NCBI RefSeq assembly: GCF_002743375.1
Contig: NZ_PDZC01000002.1
Span: 370,727-434,726, forward strand
Origin: Sporosarcina sp. P34
GTDB lineage: Bacteria > Bacillota > Bacilli > Bacillales_A > Planococcaceae
Reading direction: 5' to 3'
Length of the DNA stretch: 64,000 bases
A program made the position numbers and the translations under genes. The notes beneath the pieces are model-generated. The model ran no database searches, was not told the origin of the DNA, and was given only the letters and a program-made list of their open reading frames with translations. Below, one piece after another: positions 54,838 through 63,019 of the stretch (position 1 is the stretch's first letter; the number at the start of each line of letters is the position of its first letter).

Positions 54838-55747
54838 TCGTCGCTACCTCCAATTCTTTCTTTAGTACGCCAAGTCCATCCATCAAATCTTTTAGCTTTT
54901 GATCTTCTTCTTCGTTCAATGGTAGACGCGGCAGACGGCAAGGTCCTCCTGCACAACCTTTAAGCTCCATTGCGCGTTTTGCGATTTGTACATATTTACC
55001 AGAACCTTCTAGGAACTCACATAGAGGCAATAATTCATCGTATAACTTCCACGCTTCATCCATATTTTCGTCCTGCAATGCACTGTACAATTTCATAACA
55101 TGACCCGGCACGATGTTTCCTGAAACGGAAATCCATCCTGTTGCGCCAACCAAGAATGATTCAATCGCCAAGTCTTCTGAACCACAGAATACTTTTAGGA
55201 ATCCTTCACCTTGACGTGCAATATCGCGCGCTTTACCGATTCCACCGCTGGACTCTTTGATGTGTGTAATATTTTCCACGTCGCGCCCCACACGCAGGAT
55301 CGTTTCTGTGCTGATGTCTACGCCAGACGTGAACGGGTTGTTATAAATCATAACCGGTATTTTAACGGATTCAGCTACCGCTTTGAAATGTTCGTAAATT
55401 TCATCTTCTTTTGGATGAGCGTAATAAGAGTTAATCAATAGTGCTGTGTGTGCACCTGCTTTTTCTGCCTGTTGTGTGTATTCAATTGCATCCGCCGTTG
55501 TTTCTGCTGCTGTACCTACGATCAACGGAACGCGACCATTGATTTGTTCCACTGCTACTTCTACTGCTTTGAAACGCTCTTCTTTCGTTAAACTTACGAA
55601 TTCTCCTGTACTTCCATTAATCGCAATTCCATTAACGCCTTCTCCGATAAAATGCTCAATATTGTTACGGAACCCGTCCCAATCAATCTCTTTCTGATTT
55701 AACATCGGTGTTACCAATACTGGAAAGATACCTTTTACTTCTGTCAT
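54818..55747 (-). CDS. DapA-family protein, probable 1-pyrroline-4-hydroxy-2-carboxylate deaminase
   Basis: 309 residues from ATG 55747 with GGAGG upstream. The DHDPS/NAL fold is clear: NGSTGEFVSLTKEER, the catalytic Tyr in MIYNNPF, and the Schiff-base Lys in HIKESSGG. In hydroxyproline clusters this subgroup converts pyrroline-4-hydroxy-2-carboxylate to 2-oxoglutarate semialdehyde and ammonia. The gene sits between the NhaC transporter and the ALDH in the sigma-54 operon, so the assignment rests on context. A lysine-biosynthetic DapA is unlikely at this location. Confidence 0.85.
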   Translation of the reverse strand: MTEVKGIFPVLVTPMLNQKEIDWDGFRNNIEHFIGEGVNGIAINGSTGEFVSLTKEERFKAVEVAVEQINGRVPLIVGTAAETTADAIEYTQQAEKAGAHTALLINSYYAHPKEDEIYEHFKAVAESVKIPVMIYNNPFTSGVDISTETILRVGRDVENITHIKESSGGIGKARDIARQGEGFLKVFCGSEDLAIESFLVGATGWISVSGNIVPGHVMKLYSALQDENMDEAWKLYDELLPLCEFLEGSGKYVQIAKRAMELKGCAGGPCRLPRLPLNEEEDQKLKDLMDGLGVLKKELEVATNAESKL

Positions 55748-55770
55748 TTTAAATTCCTCCAATTAGTGTT

Positions 55771-57216
55771 TTAGTTAGTTACATTTCCTATTTTATTTAT
55801 ACTGCTTATGCTACTTGTTTCACCCTCGGGCTCTTGCATTTGCTCGCCAGGCTGGGTCCGCCAAATAAATTTACCTGTAAACCCGTAAATAAGCGAGATG
55901 ATGAGAACTAAAAAGTTAAACCATAAGAATGGCAGATAACTCATTGTGGATACACCGAGTGCTGCGGCCATAAATACACCGCCATCCGACCAGGGAACCA
56001 TAGCCGTAGTGACTGTTCCACCGGCTTCTGAGTTTCTCGACAGCACCCGGCGATCCATATGCAATTTGTCATAGTTATCACCAGTAATTTTAGTCGCCGT
56101 AATCAATGAAACATACGCTCCACCGAATGCGTTACCAAGAAGACCTGCTAACAAAGTTGTTACTGTTGCTTTACCTGGATTGTTCGCCCATTTGCCAAGG
56201 TAATTCCCTACTGCTCGCAATACACCAATTCGTTCCATCAATCCCCCTACACCTAGAGCAAAAATGATCAACGCAATGACATCCAGCATAAAGACAATTC
56301 CACCACGATTTAACAAATTATCGATAAACGGTACACCTGATTTAATCGTGTTACCTGCATACATAATATTGAATGCCCCGAGGAACGTCGCACCCTGGAA
56401 CAAAAATGCCCAGATCGTTCCTAAAAATGCACCAAACAAAATAACAGGAATAGAAGGCATTTTGAATATCAACAACAAAATGACTACTGCTGCCGGGATC
56501 AACATATACCAACTAATATTGAAATACTCTTCTAATGAACCCATTGTGTTCAATGCAGCTGATAGATCTCCGCTCCCTTTGTAGAAGAGTCCTACAACTA
56601 AGAACAAGACAGCTGAAATAATCCACGCTGGTAATGCGACTGTGAACATCGACTTAATATGATCGATGAGATCAACTTTTGACAGTGATGCTGTCATAAC
56701 CGTTGTGTCAGAAAGCGGCGACATCTTATCCCCTACATAGCAACCTGAAATAACGGCACCTGCAACGAGCGGTAATGGGAATCCGAAACTTGCACCAATC
56801 GCCATCATGGCAATACCGGCAGTACCTGCTGATCCGAATGAAGTTCCTGTAGCAATCGATGTTACCGTACAAATAATGAAAGCAGCCAATAAGAAAATAC
56901 TTGGGTTAATGACTGATAATCCGTAATAGATAATCGAAGGAACAATACCGCCCGCAATCCAGGTACCAATTAATGCACCCACCGAAGTCAGAACGATGAT
57001 AGCTTCCAGACCATCATTGACACCACTCAATAAACCATCTTGCATTTGCTTATAGCTATAACCAATCTTTAATCCTAAGCCTATAATCAGGAACCAAGTC
57101 GTCAAGAGCGCCAGATGAATGGAAATGCCGAATACGACAATAAATGTCACCATAATTGCTCCAAATCCGATTAGCACAAACAATACTTCGGCCAAGCTGG
57201 GTAATCTCTTCTCCAT
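55771..57216 (-). CDS. NhaC-family transporter of the hydroxyproline operon
   Basis: 481 residues from ATG 57216, preceded by AGGGGG. Eleven to twelve membrane segments and the NhaC motif VGDKMSPLSDTTVMTASLSK are visible. It is a paralogue of the transporter at 17330-18775. Placement within the hydroxyproline operon suggests that it moves hydroxyproline or a related amino acid against Na+ or H+, rather than acting as a housekeeping antiporter. This substrate is inference. Confidence 0.8.
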   Translation of the reverse strand: MEKRLPSLAEVLFVLIGFGAIMVTFIVVFGISIHLALLTTWFLIIGLGLKIGYSYKQMQDGLLSGVNDGLEAIIVLTSVGALIGTWIAGGIVPSIIYYGLSVINPSIFLLAAFIICTVTSIATGTSFGSAGTAGIAMMAIGASFGFPLPLVAGAVISGCYVGDKMSPLSDTTVMTASLSKVDLIDHIKSMFTVALPAWIISAVLFLVVGLFYKGSGDLSAALNTMGSLEEYFNISWYMLIPAAVVILLLIFKMPSIPVILFGAFLGTIWAFLFQGATFLGAFNIMYAGNTIKSGVPFIDNLLNRGGIVFMLDVIALIIFALGVGGLMERIGVLRAVGNYLGKWANNPGKATVTTLLAGLLGNAFGGAYVSLITATKITGDNYDKLHMDRRVLSRNSEAGGTVTTAMVPWSDGGVFMAAALGVSTMSYLPFLWFNFLVLIISLIYGFTGKFIWRTQPGEQMQEPEGETSSISSINKIGNVTN

Positions 57217-57251
57217 TTTCAAACCCCCTGTGGTTTTACTAGACGTGGCTT

Positions 57252-58157
57252 TTAAGCTAAGATAAATCCTTTTGGTAATGGGTCTTCAGGGTCAAGAATG
57301 AATTCATGCGAACCTGTTATGAAAGGCACGCCCTTCACCGAGAAAATTCCCCTGTCGCCTGGCACAGATTGAATCTCAATTTTGCTTTCGAAGATACTCT
57401 GATTGCTCAATGAATTTATAGTGCGCTGCTCTTTCATTGCCAAAGCGATGGTACTTTCTATACCCGGCGAGCGTAAGATATAGCCGTCCTGTTCAAACGT
57501 AACCGATCGATACTCGTAATCTGCAAGTTGCTCCTGCAAGATAATGCCGTCGAAAGCTTTCTGTTGTGACTTCAGCTTTTCTACCTGGATTGCTCCCCAC
57601 TCCATAATCTCTGACAGTTGTCCCAATTGAAGAGATTTAATAGTAATGGGCAACGTATACACATAGAACCTGTGACCACTTGGTAGCTCCACGCAAGAAG
57701 CTTCGGAATCCCTCACCAGCATTTTTCCTTCTGCTACTTCCATCTTCACAGCGATTACTTCCTGTTGCTCTACCGCCACATTTACATGCCATACACCATG
57801 AACGGTTTCTACAGTGTATTGTCCATCTTCCTTCTGTTGCAAATGCCCTATTTCAAGCAGTGCGGCCGTAGTGGCAAGAAGTGATTCGTATTTAAAACCA
57901 ATCGCTTCCTGATGATGAAGAAACAACAACTGATAATTTGCTTTGGCTGAAGGACCTACGATACAACCGTTCATTCCTCGGTGTCCGCGGGGTTCATTTA
58001 ACAGTAAATTCTTTTCGGCATTAAAGTGATTTTCTAACTTCTTTTGATTACTCTGCGCATCCAGGCCTTCAAAGTAAAAAGGTGAATGCACAATGATACG
58101 GTACGCCTCTCCAAATACCTGTGTGTCCATCGTACGGAACATCTTTTGTAGAATCAT
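57252..58157 (-). CDS. Proline-racemase-like protein lacking both catalytic cysteines
   Basis: 301 residues from ATG 58157, preceded by AAGGTGGG. It follows the proline racemase fold across its length (NEPRGHRGMNGCIVGP aligns with the active-site loop region). Both catalytic cysteines are replaced: the first site reads GFKYESLL in place of PMCGHDTI (Lys 89), and the second RSPGIESTI in place of RSPCGTGTS (Gly 232). The family needs two thiols for epimerisation, and dehydratases retain at least one equivalent acid/base. The protein is 15 bases behind the intact epimerase gene. It is probably non-racemising, with another function or a regulatory role. Confidence 0.8.
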   Translation of the reverse strand: MILQKMFRTMDTQVFGEAYRIIVHSPFYFEGLDAQSNQKKLENHFNAEKNLLLNEPRGHRGMNGCIVGPSAKANYQLLFLHHQEAIGFKYESLLATTAALLEIGHLQQKEDGQYTVETVHGVWHVNVAVEQQEVIAVKMEVAEGKMLVRDSEASCVELPSGHRFYVYTLPITIKSLQLGQLSEIMEWGAIQVEKLKSQQKAFDGIILQEQLADYEYRSVTFEQDGYILRSPGIESTIALAMKEQRTINSLSNQSIFESKIEIQSVPGDRGIFSVKGVPFITGSHEFILDPEDPLPKGFILA

Positions 58158-58172
58158 TCAGTTTTCCCACCT

Positions 58173-59192
58173 TCAATGATCCATTGGCGGAATGAGAAGG
58201 TACCCTTCCCGCAAAGGATCTTTTTCGTTGTAGTAAAAGCGATGCATGCCCATGATCCATGCAGAGCCGGTTACCTCAGGAATGACCCCGGCAACACCAC
58301 CTACCGTTACCTTTTCAAGAATACGCGCTGTAAAGAGTGTTCCGACGATACTTTCATAGACAAAACGTTCATGAACTTTCAACTCATTTTTACTATGCAA
58401 TGTCGCAAGTTTTGCAGACGTTCCTGTGCCGCATGGTGAACGATCGATGCCGCCAGGCGGTACGATGACCGTATTTTTTAAATCCGCTTCTGGATGAGTG
58501 GGATCAGTATAAAATTCGATATGTGTCAATCCATTAATGAATGGAAACTCGGGATGAATAATTTCCTCTGTTGCATTGATTGCGTTACGAATCTTGATTC
58601 CTTTACTGATGAGCGATGCTCCATTTTCTTCCGTCAGCTGAAGATCTAGCGTCCGGGCATCAACAATGCCATAGAAGTTACCGCCGTAAGCGATTTCACA
58701 AACAACATGACCCACATCCTCTACATCCAACTCTACTGTTTTCAATAAAAAAGAAGGGACATTGACGAACGTAACTTCCTTTGCCACACCTTTTTCCACT
58801 TTTACCGTAACCTCCACTAAACCGGCCGGTGTATCTACTTTGATCATTGTGTAAGGCTCTCTCACTTCTATCATGCCGGTTTCAATTAGCGCGGTGCAAA
58901 AACCAATCGTGTCATGCCCGCACATCGGCAAATAGCCTCCAGTTTCAATATAAATGACACCCACATCTGCATCGGGATGACAGGGATCCGTCATAATTGC
59001 TCCCGACATCACGCCATGTCCACGTGGTTCATTCATTAGGAACATTCGTATCCAGTCATACTCTTTTTGCATGTAAAGCATTTTTTCAGACATCGTATTG
59101 CCCTGTAGAGGAGGCATGCCACTAATTAACGTACGGGTTGGATTACCCCCGGTGTGCGTATCTAGTGTCGTAAATACTCGTTGATACTTCAT
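58173..59192 (-). CDS. 4-hydroxyproline 2-epimerase (proline racemase family)
   Basis: 339 residues. Both catalytic cysteines are present: Cys 91 in PMCGHDTIGF and Cys 254 in RSPCGTGTSA, with the NEPRGHG motif near 55. It would interconvert trans-4-hydroxy-L-proline and cis-4-hydroxy-D-proline, the first step of the pathway. Cluster context favours hydroxyproline over proline; residues cannot fully separate these. It overlaps the DAO-type gene upstream by four bases and is followed by its cysteine-less paralogue. Confidence 0.9.
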   Translation of the reverse strand: MKYQRVFTTLDTHTGGNPTRTLISGMPPLQGNTMSEKMLYMQKEYDWIRMFLMNEPRGHGVMSGAIMTDPCHPDADVGVIYIETGGYLPMCGHDTIGFCTALIETGMIEVREPYTMIKVDTPAGLVEVTVKVEKGVAKEVTFVNVPSFLLKTVELDVEDVGHVVCEIAYGGNFYGIVDARTLDLQLTEENGASLISKGIKIRNAINATEEIIHPEFPFINGLTHIEFYTDPTHPEADLKNTVIVPPGGIDRSPCGTGTSAKLATLHSKNELKVHERFVYESIVGTLFTARILEKVTVGGVAGVIPEVTGSAWIMGMHRFYYNEKDPLREGYLLIPPMDH

Positions 59193-60373
59193 GCATGCAC
59201 AACCCCCTGTCGAAAACGATCGAAACTTAACTGTTCAATAGGAATGCAAGTTTCCTTATCGTTCAACATTTCTTCTATTAACTTACCTGTAACTGCAGCT
59301 AGACTGATTCCATCACCTTCATGACCCGCCGCAATATAATAACCGGGGATATGATCGACTCTTGAGATAATAGGCAAATGATCTTCTGTCCACGGTCGTA
59401 AGCCTGCATACGTGCGAATGACAGTCATGTCCGCCATCTGGGGATAGAAGCGCAATGCGCGTTTGGCAATTTGTCGAATCACTTTATAATCTACTTTTGT
59501 ATTGAATCCAGCAAATTCACGACTGCTACCAATTAAAAAGTTCTGTGCTTCTGTCGGTTCAAAGACCAATGCCACACCATATTTTTCCGTCAATGGATCT
59601 ACAGAACGTTCACCGCCAAACTTTGAGATTAAGTAACCGAACTCCATGACTTTTCGTAATCCGACAGGCTGTTGTCTAGATGCAACAATTAATTGCCCTT
59701 TTCTAGGTACAATGGGTATAGACAAATCTAGCATCTGTCCAATCAACGGTGCCCAGACTCCTGCCGCATTCACTACACGCTTGGCAGTAAATTGCCCTCT
59801 TGTCGTTTCTATTAAAAACTCACCTAAAACATTGCGTGACATACTCGTTACTTCCGTGTTTTTATGAATGATTGCTCCTTGCTTTTTAGCACTGTGAAAC
59901 ATGGAAAATGTCATCATATAGGGGTTAACGGTAGAATCCGTCTTACATTCCAATCCGCCGTATAAGTCATCTGCAAAATACTTTGATTCATTTCGTAAAT
60001 CTTGACGGTCCAGCATCTTGAAGCTCAAGCCCGCTTCTACTTGCTTTGATACCCATTGATTTGCGGCTTCCATCTCTGCATCATTCTCACAAACTAAAAT
60101 ACTTCCTGGATTGCGATATTCAAATGAAAGCTCCAAGTCTTTATCTAATTGATGAACCAGTTCCTGACTCTTTAAAGACATTTGACTGTCGAAACCGGGA
60201 TCTTTATCAATCGCCAGTATGTTTCCATCACATTTTGAGGAAGTACCACTCGCCAGTTCATTCTTTTCAAGCACCGTAATTTCCAAGCCCGCTTTTGAAC
60301 CGTAGTACGCAATGGCCGCTCCCATAATTCCCCCACCAATCACAACGATATCGCTATGTTGTATTCCCTTCAC
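59189..60373 (-). CDS. DAO-family FAD oxidoreductase, probable D-hydroxyproline dehydrogenase subunit
   Basis: 394 residues from GTG 60373 with GAGGAGGG upstream. The FAD site is VVIGGGIMGAAIAYY at the N-terminus, and the DAO C-terminal motif GYYIAAGHEGDGISLAAVTG contacts FAD. It resembles the HcnC/LhpB-type catalytic subunit that oxidises cis-4-hydroxy-D-proline to the pyrroline. It should work with the iron-sulfur and HcnA/HcnB-like partners encoded by the rightward operon. It is the first gene of the leftward sigma-54 operon. Confidence 0.85.
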   Translation of the reverse strand: MKGIQHSDIVVIGGGIMGAAIAYYGSKAGLEITVLEKNELASGTSSKCDGNILAIDKDPGFDSQMSLKSQELVHQLDKDLELSFEYRNPGSILVCENDAEMEAANQWVSKQVEAGLSFKMLDRQDLRNESKYFADDLYGGLECKTDSTVNPYMMTFSMFHSAKKQGAIIHKNTEVTSMSRNVLGEFLIETTRGQFTAKRVVNAAGVWAPLIGQMLDLSIPIVPRKGQLIVASRQQPVGLRKVMEFGYLISKFGGERSVDPLTEKYGVALVFEPTEAQNFLIGSSREFAGFNTKVDYKVIRQIAKRALRFYPQMADMTVIRTYAGLRPWTEDHLPIISRVDHIPGYYIAAGHEGDGISLAAVTGKLIEEMLNDKETCIPIEQLSFDRFRQGVVHA

Positions 60374-60411
60374 AGGATCCCTCCTCTCGATTGCCTATTC
60401 ACGTTTATATA

Positions 60412-60429
60412 ATGCAAGAACCATGCCAA
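60412..60429 (-). promoter_or_regulatory. Sigma-54 promoter of the leftward hydroxyproline operon
   Basis: On the minus strand TTGGCATGGTTCTTGCAT gives -24 GG and -12 GC at the canonical 12-base offset, about 40 bases before the GTG start of the DAO gene. Confidence 0.85.
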
Positions 60430-60480
60430 ATTTATAATTCAACAATTACGTGACAGTTTATTACCGATAGAAACCCTATG

Positions 60481-60552
60481 AAGTGGTAGCGCTTTCTATT
60501 TACGGAATCTTCTATAACTACTATACTTTTAGTAAGTGGTTCGCTATAACTA
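60481..60552. promoter_or_regulatory. Repeated elements, candidate activator (UAS) sites
   Basis: AAGTGGT-(AG/T)-CGCT occurs at 60481 and 60534, 53 bases (five helical turns) apart, and CTATAACTA occurs at 60512 and 60544. They lie upstream of the leftward sigma-54 promoter at enhancer distance. TGGTAGCGCTTTCT at 60484 also looks like a weak cre. Confidence 0.4.
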
Positions 60553-60622
60553 TTAAATTATCAGACAGTTAATGTAAAGAAAATTATACACTGTAAAAAA
60601 AACTGACACTGGAGTGACCAAA

Positions 60623-62344
60623 ATGTTTAAATATATTCATGACTTTATTACAGACATTATGAAAAAAGACTTTCTTATCATAAACGGAAATACAATTGAA
60701 GAAACTATTGAAAAACATTTGACAAGCTCTCCATCTACACAGCTATTCATTAAACATACACAAGACTACCGGCATGTATGCTTGCACAAAGATGAACTCC
60801 GCTACGCAAACTCACCGATTCTATCTATAGATATTCCAATCAGTGAAGTATCCGAGAAACTTTCCCATGTTGAATTTTTATTATGTCGTGACACACATGG
60901 TGAAATTACAGGATATATAAAAGCTGAGCAATTTATTGATAAGTTAATAGAACAACATGAAAAGACGTTGGCGTATTTGCAGACCGTCCTTCAGACAATC
61001 GACGAATCTTGCACCGTAATTGATCAAGACGCCAATGTTTTGTACTGGACCAAAGGGGCGGAGTCTTTATTCTCTCTCAAAGAACAAGACGTAATAGGCA
61101 AACCCATTACAGACTTTTTTGATACGAAGCATCTAGAGATACTACATACACTACAAAATGGTTCCTCGGTGCGTCATTCACAGCATCATGCACGCAAGGA
61201 TCTCGTAGTGCTAATCAACTCCAACCCTATTTATCATAGGGATCGTATCATTGGCGCTGTCGTATCAGAAACCGATATAACGAGCCAGATTCGGATGAAT
61301 GAAGAGTTGTATGCAACTTCCGAAAAACTGTTCTTGCTTGAGGAAGAGAAACGGAAAAGTACTGCTAGCCACAGTCCATTTGATTATATAAAAGGAAATA
61401 GCGATAAACTAAAGCAGACAATTGATATGACCAAAAAGGCGGCTACTACGGATGCCAGCATATTGCTATACGGAGAGAGCGGTGTGGGGAAGGAACTGTT
61501 CGCAAAGGCTATCCATAATCTAAGAGAATCGCAGAACGCACCATTTGTCGCTATAAACTGCGGGGCAATTCCCGAGAGCCTTTTTGAAAGTGAAATATTT
61601 GGTTATGAAAAGGGAGCATTTTCAGGCGCCGACCAGAGAGGGAAAAAGGGAAAGATCGAATTAGCCAGGGGCGGTACTCTTCTATTAGATGAAGTAGGAG
61701 AAATGCCGCTCGATATGCAGGTGAAATTCCTACGGGTCCTTCAAGAGCGCAGATATTATTCAGTGGGCGGTACAAAAGAGATCGAGGCAGACTTCCGCAT
61801 TGTGGCCGCGACCAACCGTGACTTAAGGGAGCTTGTAAGCGAAGGTTCTTTCAGAGAAGACTTGTATTATCGCTTGAATGTTGTCAACGTGAAGATTCCT
61901 CCATTACGCGAAAGGGCAGAAGATATCATAGAATTGACACATTACTTCCTTTATGAATTCTCCATTAAGTACAACCGGCAGATCAATAGTATTTCGCAAG
62001 TTGTAATGCAAGCTCTTTTACAACATAATTGGCCAGGAAATATTCGGGAACTCCGCAATGCCATTGAGCGCCTAGTTGTATTCTCTGATAAAGGTCTCGT
62101 CAATGTTCATGACCTCCCTTCCGAAGTCATTGAAAATACCAACTCGCTACCCGCAATCCATAGGACAAAACCTGTTCAAACAGAAAGTGCACCACTCGCA
62201 GAACAGATGCAGAACTTTGAACGCAAGTTGATTGTGCAGGAGTTGGAAAAGGCAAACGGTAATAAGCTACAGTGTGCAAAAAGTCTAGAAATCACCCGTG
62301 CCACTCTATACAATAAAATGCACAAATTAGACATACCCTTCTAA
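60623..62344 (+). CDS. Sigma-54-dependent activator with PAS domain
   Basis: 573 residues from ATG 60623 (GGAG upstream; GTG 60614 is inside it). An unassigned N-terminal region of about 115 residues is followed by a PAS domain (about 115-220), then the AAA+ core: Walker A GESGVGKELFAK, GAFTGA-like loop GAFSGAD, Walker B GGTLLLDEVGEM, and arginine finger RLNVV. A Fis-type HTH (QCAKSLEITRATLYNKM) ends the protein. It would activate the two flanking sigma-54 promoters when hydroxyproline or an intermediate is sensed. It is centrally placed between the two operons. Confidence 0.9.
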   Translation: MFKYIHDFITDIMKKDFLIINGNTIEETIEKHLTSSPSTQLFIKHTQDYRHVCLHKDELRYANSPILSIDIPISEVSEKLSHVEFLLCRDTHGEITGYIKAEQFIDKLIEQHEKTLAYLQTVLQTIDESCTVIDQDANVLYWTKGAESLFSLKEQDVIGKPITDFFDTKHLEILHTLQNGSSVRHSQHHARKDLVVLINSNPIYHRDRIIGAVVSETDITSQIRMNEELYATSEKLFLLEEEKRKSTASHSPFDYIKGNSDKLKQTIDMTKKAATTDASILLYGESGVGKELFAKAIHNLRESQNAPFVAINCGAIPESLFESEIFGYEKGAFSGADQRGKKGKIELARGGTLLLDEVGEMPLDMQVKFLRVLQERRYYSVGGTKEIEADFRIVAATNRDLRELVSEGSFREDLYYRLNVVNVKIPPLRERAEDIIELTHYFLYEFSIKYNRQINSISQVVMQALLQHNWPGNIRELRNAIERLVVFSDKGLVNVHDLPSEVIENTNSLPAIHRTKPVQTESAPLAEQMQNFERKLIVQELEKANGNKLQCAKSLEITRATLYNKMHKLDIPF

Positions 62345-62356
62345 AGGCTTCTTTCA

Positions 62357-62374
62357 TTGGCATGATTCTTGCAT
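62357..62374 (+). promoter_or_regulatory. Sigma-54 promoter of the rightward operon
   Basis: TTGGCATGATTCTTGCAT differs from the leftward promoter at one base; GG (62359-62360) and GC (62371-62372) are 12 bases apart. It lies 12 bases after the activator stop and about 40 bases before the next start codon. Confidence 0.88.
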
Positions 62375-62411
62375 ATTAGTTAAGCAGTAAACTAGCGAGG
62401 AGTGAACATAT

Positions 62412-62681
62412 ATGTCCGAAAAAGATATAATTATTTGTAGATGCGAAGAAGTTACTTACTCCGATTTAAAAGACACAGCAAAAAGATTTCAATGCACACC
62501 AAGAGAACTTAAATTACGCACGCGCGCAGGCATGGGCTATTGCGGAGGAAGAACTTGCCGCAATGCCGTAGACAGCATAGCGCTCGAAAGTACAAAACGG
62601 GATGAATCCCAAATTACATTAAAATATCAACCACCAATTAGACCCGTAAGTTTTGGAAAGTTAGGGGAGGTTTTTGAATGA
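62412..62681 (+). CDS. BFD-type (2Fe-2S)-binding protein
   Basis: 89 residues. The BFD-like cysteine set is CRCEE near residue 9 and GYCGGRTC near residue 43, matching the CxC...CxxxxC four-cysteine 2Fe-2S site of bacterioferritin-associated ferredoxin domains. In multi-subunit D-hydroxyproline or opine dehydrogenases such a domain passes electrons between subunits; here it is a separate small protein. GAGGAG precedes the ATG. Its stop overlaps the next start by four bases. Confidence 0.85.
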   Translation: MSEKDIIICRCEEVTYSDLKDTAKRFQCTPRELKLRTRAGMGYCGGRTCRNAVDSIALESTKRDESQITLKYQPPIRPVSFGKLGEVFE

Positions 62682-63019
62682 GTCAGCGTATCATCAACCA
62701 CCCGGTACTCGGAACTTTAGACGAATCACAAAGCATCACATTTACATTCAACGATGCAGAATACAAAGCGCTTCAAGACGAATCCATTGCCGCTGCCCTG
62801 CTTGCCAACGGGATCAGAACGTTGCGCCATCATGAAGAAAGCGGTTCCCCAAGAGGGATTTACTGCAATATTGGTCACTGCTTTGAATGCCGAGTAACCG
62901 TGGATGGCGTACCAGGCGAACGGGCTTGTCTGACGCCAATTACACAAGGGATGAAAGTTTCAAGCGGTGGTAAGCTACGGACTGATGTGCGTGACTGGAG
63001 GGCCAATCATGGAAAATAA
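62678..63019 (+). CDS. Small 2Fe-2S ferredoxin-like subunit (HcnA-like)
   Basis: 113 residues. The plant-type-related 2Fe-2S cysteines are in YCNIGHCFECRV and ERACLTPI (C-x4-C-x2-C...C), the pattern of the HcnA/SoxA N-terminal domain. As a stand-alone subunit it likely links the DAO-type catalytic subunit to the FAD/NAD(P) oxidoreductase. It overlaps its neighbours at both ends. Confidence 0.85.
   Translation: MSQRIINHPVLGTLDESQSITFTFNDAEYKALQDESIAAALLANGIRTLRHHEESGSPRGIYCNIGHCFECRVTVDGVPGERACLTPITQGMKVSSGGKLRTDVRDWRANHGK

Noticed and set aside
56264..56584. 106-codon plus-strand frame inside the NhaC gene
   Set aside because: Antisense shadow of a clear membrane protein, without SD or motif.
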